A stretch of DNA of 8,204 nucleotides. Source: Candidatus Zixiibacteriota bacterium (lineage in GTDB: Bacteria > SM23-81). The translations under genes and the position numbers were made by a program. Below, piece by piece: positions 6,588 through 8,204 of this stretch. The number at the start of each line of letters is the position of its first letter. The stretch's first letter is position 1. The stretch is taken from the NCBI GenBank assembly GCA_030628225.1, contig DAOVRJ010000106.1:1-8204 (forward strand). The letters are read 5' to 3'. The notes beneath the pieces are model-generated. The model was given only the letters and a program-made list of their open reading frames with translations, did not search any database and had not been told where the DNA came from.

Positions 6588-6805
6588 GATGCTGGTTAAA
6601 GGCCGAGACTCGAGATTCGAGACTCGAGTGAAAGAAAAAACCGATCCTTGATCCTGGATCCTCGATGCTGGTGAGATAAGCTGATTCTGGATACTGGATT
6701 CTGGGTGAGAAAGGCGGATCCTGGATGCTTGATGCTGGATGAAGAGCCGAGACTCGAGATTCGTTAAAAGAAAGACCGATCCTGGGTGCTAGATTTTTGA
6801 TACTG
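6588..6805. repeat. Degenerate 7-bp tandem repeat arrays, GATNCTN orientation
   Basis: Several runs have a strict 7-base period. There are four units at 6643-6670 (GATCCTT, GATCCTG, GATCCTC, GATGCTG), three at 6683-6703, three at 6717-6737, and four degenerate ones at 6778-6805, plus one single unit at 6588-6594. A related CGAGAYT heptamer run lies at 6604-6628. Within this span a block of about 40-50 bp is duplicated: an 18-base segment at 6602-6619 recurs exactly at 6746-6763, 144 bp away, and each copy is followed by a similar AAAGAAA-ACCGATCC stretch. The arrays fill the gap between the regulator gene and the sigma-54 promoter. Nothing in them looks coding. Confidence 0.85.
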
Positions 6806-6874
6806 GTTAATAACTTAGCCCAGGAAGACACGGAGTCAAATCTGCATAAATTCGGAATTAAGCATATTACTAAC
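6806..6874. other. AT-rich spacer between the opposed heptamer arrays
   Basis: About 70 bp of AT-rich sequence separates the direct arrays from the inverted array. I see no gene, promoter or terminator in it. It would be the loop if the opposed arrays paired. Confidence 0.5.
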
Positions 6875-6916
6875 CAGGATCCAGGATCGAGGATCGAGGA
6901 TCGAGGATCCAGAATC
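6875..6916. repeat. Inverted heptamer array, six perfect tandem units
   Basis: Six uninterrupted 7-base units are present: CAGGATC twice, GAGGATC three times and CAGAATC once. They are the reverse complement of the GATNCTN units at 6643-6805, so this array is opposed to the others across a spacer of about 70 bp and could pair with them in single-stranded DNA or RNA. It starts about 60 bp beyond the stop of the response regulator gene and would be in its 3' untranslated region. Confidence 0.85.
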
Positions 6917-6978
6917 CAAAGCCACAGTTTTTGAAGATGACCCTTAAATTTTTCCGCTGTCCTGATGCTATCCTCAGA

Positions 6979-8204
6979 TCAGCTAATTTGGTAATCCTTG
7001 ATCTTGTATAAGAGAGACCGATAGCTGATTTTTAAAAGCCGGGCTGCTTTTTTCCGATTCCAATTGGTCTTGTTCAAAGCGCTTTTTATGAGGACTTTCT
7101 CCGTCTTCTGAACTGCTTTCTGGGTAGCGTCTTTAAGGGAAACATTCTCCCCCTCGCTGCTCGACTCAAGATATGGCAAGCTCTCCGGGGCAGCAGCCGG
7201 CAGCGATGTGTTTCGCTGTTCAACGGCGCGGGCGATGATGCTCTCGTCGCCCCGAACGACGATCTGCTTGATCAAGTTTTCCAGCTCACGAACGTTTCCC
7301 GGCCAGCTATACTCCTGCAACAGCTCCATATTCCTTCTGGAGAAAGCGTGATATTCTCGGTTATATTTCTGGCAGTACAGTCTGAGCATGTGCTCCACCA
7401 ACAGGGGAACATCCTCCTTCCGCTCGCGCAGAACAGGCAGCAAGAGGGTGATTTCGTTCAGGCGATAGAACAGATCTTCCCGAATGCGCCCCTGGGCCAG
7501 AGCCGTCTCCAGATCGCGGTTCGTGGCGCAGAGGATGCGCACATCCACCTGAATGGTCTCAATGCCTCCGACACGCATAAATTCCCTGTGTTCCAAAACT
7601 TGCAGTAGTTTCGCCTGAAGATCAGGAGACATCTCCCCGATCTCATCCAGGAAAATGGTCCCCCGGGAGGCCAGTTCGAACCGGCCGGGTTTTTTCTTGA
7701 TGGCCCCGGTAAAGGCGCCCTTTTCGTGCCCGAAGAGCTCGGCCTCCAACAGCTCCCTGGGCAAGGCGGCACAATTGACCTTCACGAAGGCACCCTTCCG
7801 CCGGCTGGAGAGACGATGGAGAGCCCGGGCCACAACCTCTTTGCCGGTGCCGCTCTCACCCCGGATAAGCACGGTGAGCTCGCTATCGGCCACCTGCTCG
7901 ATCATGGATTTGATCTCCAATATCTGTGGGCTATCTCCCACAAAATTATCTAACTCTCTCTTGGCCTCCAGCTCCGAGCGCAGGTGAAGGACCTCCTTCT
8001 TCAGCTCGCTCTTCTCCAGAACGCTGCGGATGACGATCTCCACCTCCTCCACATCGAAGGGCTTGCTGATAAAATCGGCGGCGCCCAGCTTCATGGCCCG
8101 GACGATCTGCTTGGTCTCCCCGTAGCCGGAGAGCATGACGATCTCCACACGCCGGTTGATGGACCTGACCCTCTCCAGGACCTCCATTCCGTCCATGCCC
8201 GGCA
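6979..8204 (-). CDS. Sigma-54-dependent response regulator (NtrC family), 5' end cut by window edge
   Basis: The visible 407 residues hold most of an NtrC-type activator: the end of a receiver domain, an AAA+ ATPase and a Fis-type DNA-binding domain. Numbering from Met at 8196, the receiver shows PGMDGMEVL, MLSGYGE (21-27) and the conserved Lys45 in FISKPF. The phospho-acceptor Asp lies beyond the edge. A helical linker (about 58-82) leads to the AAA+ domain with Walker A GESGTGKE (113-120), the sigma-54 contact loop GAFTGA (160-165), Walker B TIFLDE (180-185), and WPGNVREL (298-305). The helix-turn-helix lies at about 376-399 (TNWNRKKAARLLKISYRSLLYKIK). Nothing catalytic is missing in the visible part. 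It sits about 500 bp upstream of a sigma-54 promoter heading the EPS genes, so it probably activates them, much as EpsI/Nla24 in Myxococcus or PrsR in exosortase loci. The partner kinase is not visible. Confidence 0.96.
   Translation of the reverse strand, partial: PGMDGMEVLERVRSINRRVEIVMLSGYGETKQIVRAMKLGAADFISKPFDVEEVEIVIRSVLEKSELKKEVLHLRSELEAKRELDNFVGDSPQILEIKSMIEQVADSELTVLIRGESGTGKEVVARALHRLSSRRKGAFVKVNCAALPRELLEAELFGHEKGAFTGAIKKKPGRFELASRGTIFLDEIGEMSPDLQAKLLQVLEHREFMRVGGIETIQVDVRILCATNRDLETALAQGRIREDLFYRLNEITLLLPVLRERKEDVPLLVEHMLRLYCQKYNREYHAFSRRNMELLQEYSWPGNVRELENLIKQIVVRGDESIIARAVEQRNTSLPAAAPESLPYLESSSEGENVSLKDATQKAVQKTEKVLIKSALNKTNWNRKKAARLLKISYRSLLYKIKDYQIS

Noticed and set aside
6394-6651. 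85-residue plus-strand ORF over the promoter and first repeats
   Set aside because: It runs antisense through the sigma-54 promoter and into the repeats, has no recognisable domain, and no ribosome site supports it.
6559-6831. 90-residue minus-strand ORF across the repeat region
   Set aside because: It is a translation of the heptamer arrays (recurrent SRVSA/SIQDP-type peptides), has no family likeness, and the open frame results from the repeat composition.
6588-6916. CRISPR array
   Set aside because: The repeated units are 7 bp and directly contiguous, with no 28-37 bp repeats and no unique spacers of constant length, and no cas genes are present.
6588-6916. Insertion sequence or MITE
   Set aside because: No transposase, no defined terminal inverted repeats and no target-site duplication could be seen; the opposed arrays are explained by the heptamer repeats.
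6917-6978. Rho-independent terminator right after the response regulator
   Set aside because: No GC-rich stem followed by a T-run is present in the first 60 bp after the stop.

Overview
The window is 8.2 kb of bacterial DNA in which every convincing gene lies on the minus strand, so transcription runs from high to low coordinates. It looks like the front of an exopolysaccharide synthesis and export locus of a Gram-negative bacterium. An outer-membrane-type polysaccharide export protein, a Wzz/GumC co-polymerase, a separate bacterial tyrosine kinase, a sugar-nucleotide epimerase, a polysaccharide deacetylase and a GT4 glycosyltransferase follow each other with small gaps or overlaps. The deacetylase subtype (NodB domain plus a C-terminal 'HPWEID ... 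LRHYxNL' block) and the NtrC-type regulator upstream resemble the loci known from exosortase/PEP-CTERM bacteria and from deltaproteobacteria such as Myxococcus. No exosortase or PEP-CTERM protein is visible here. I place the organism only as a Gram-negative, sigma-54-using, probably environmental bacterium; the exact phylum is not decidable from this window.

Layout in transcription order: (1) 8204-6979, the 3' part of a sigma-54-dependent response regulator, cut by the right edge. (2) 6978-6373, a non-coding region of about 600 bp. It holds heptamer repeat arrays (14 GATNCTN-like units in one orientation and 6 in the opposite one), a duplicated block of about 40-50 bp, two short dyads, a near-consensus sigma-54 promoter (6470-6453) and a leader of about 70 nt. 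(3) 6372-6172, an unrecognised 66-residue ORF with a perfect Shine-Dalgarno sequence. (4) 6167-5202, polysaccharide export protein. (5) 5168-3594, chain-length determinant/co-polymerase. (6) 3601-2822, tyrosine kinase. (7) 2768-1821, WbpP-like epimerase. (8) 1767-940, deacetylase. (9) 849-1, glycosyltransferase, cut by the left edge.

The proposed logic is as follows. The phosphorylated regulator acts on the sigma-54 promoter just downstream of its own gene and switches on the operon. The epimerase supplies a HexNAc or hexuronate sugar nucleotide, the glycosyltransferase builds repeat units, and the co-polymerase with its kinase controls chain length. The export protein passes the polymer across the outer membrane and the deacetylase modifies it. 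The parts most worth a second look are the sigma-54 promoter with its heptamer-array upstream region and the uncharacterised small first gene of the operon.
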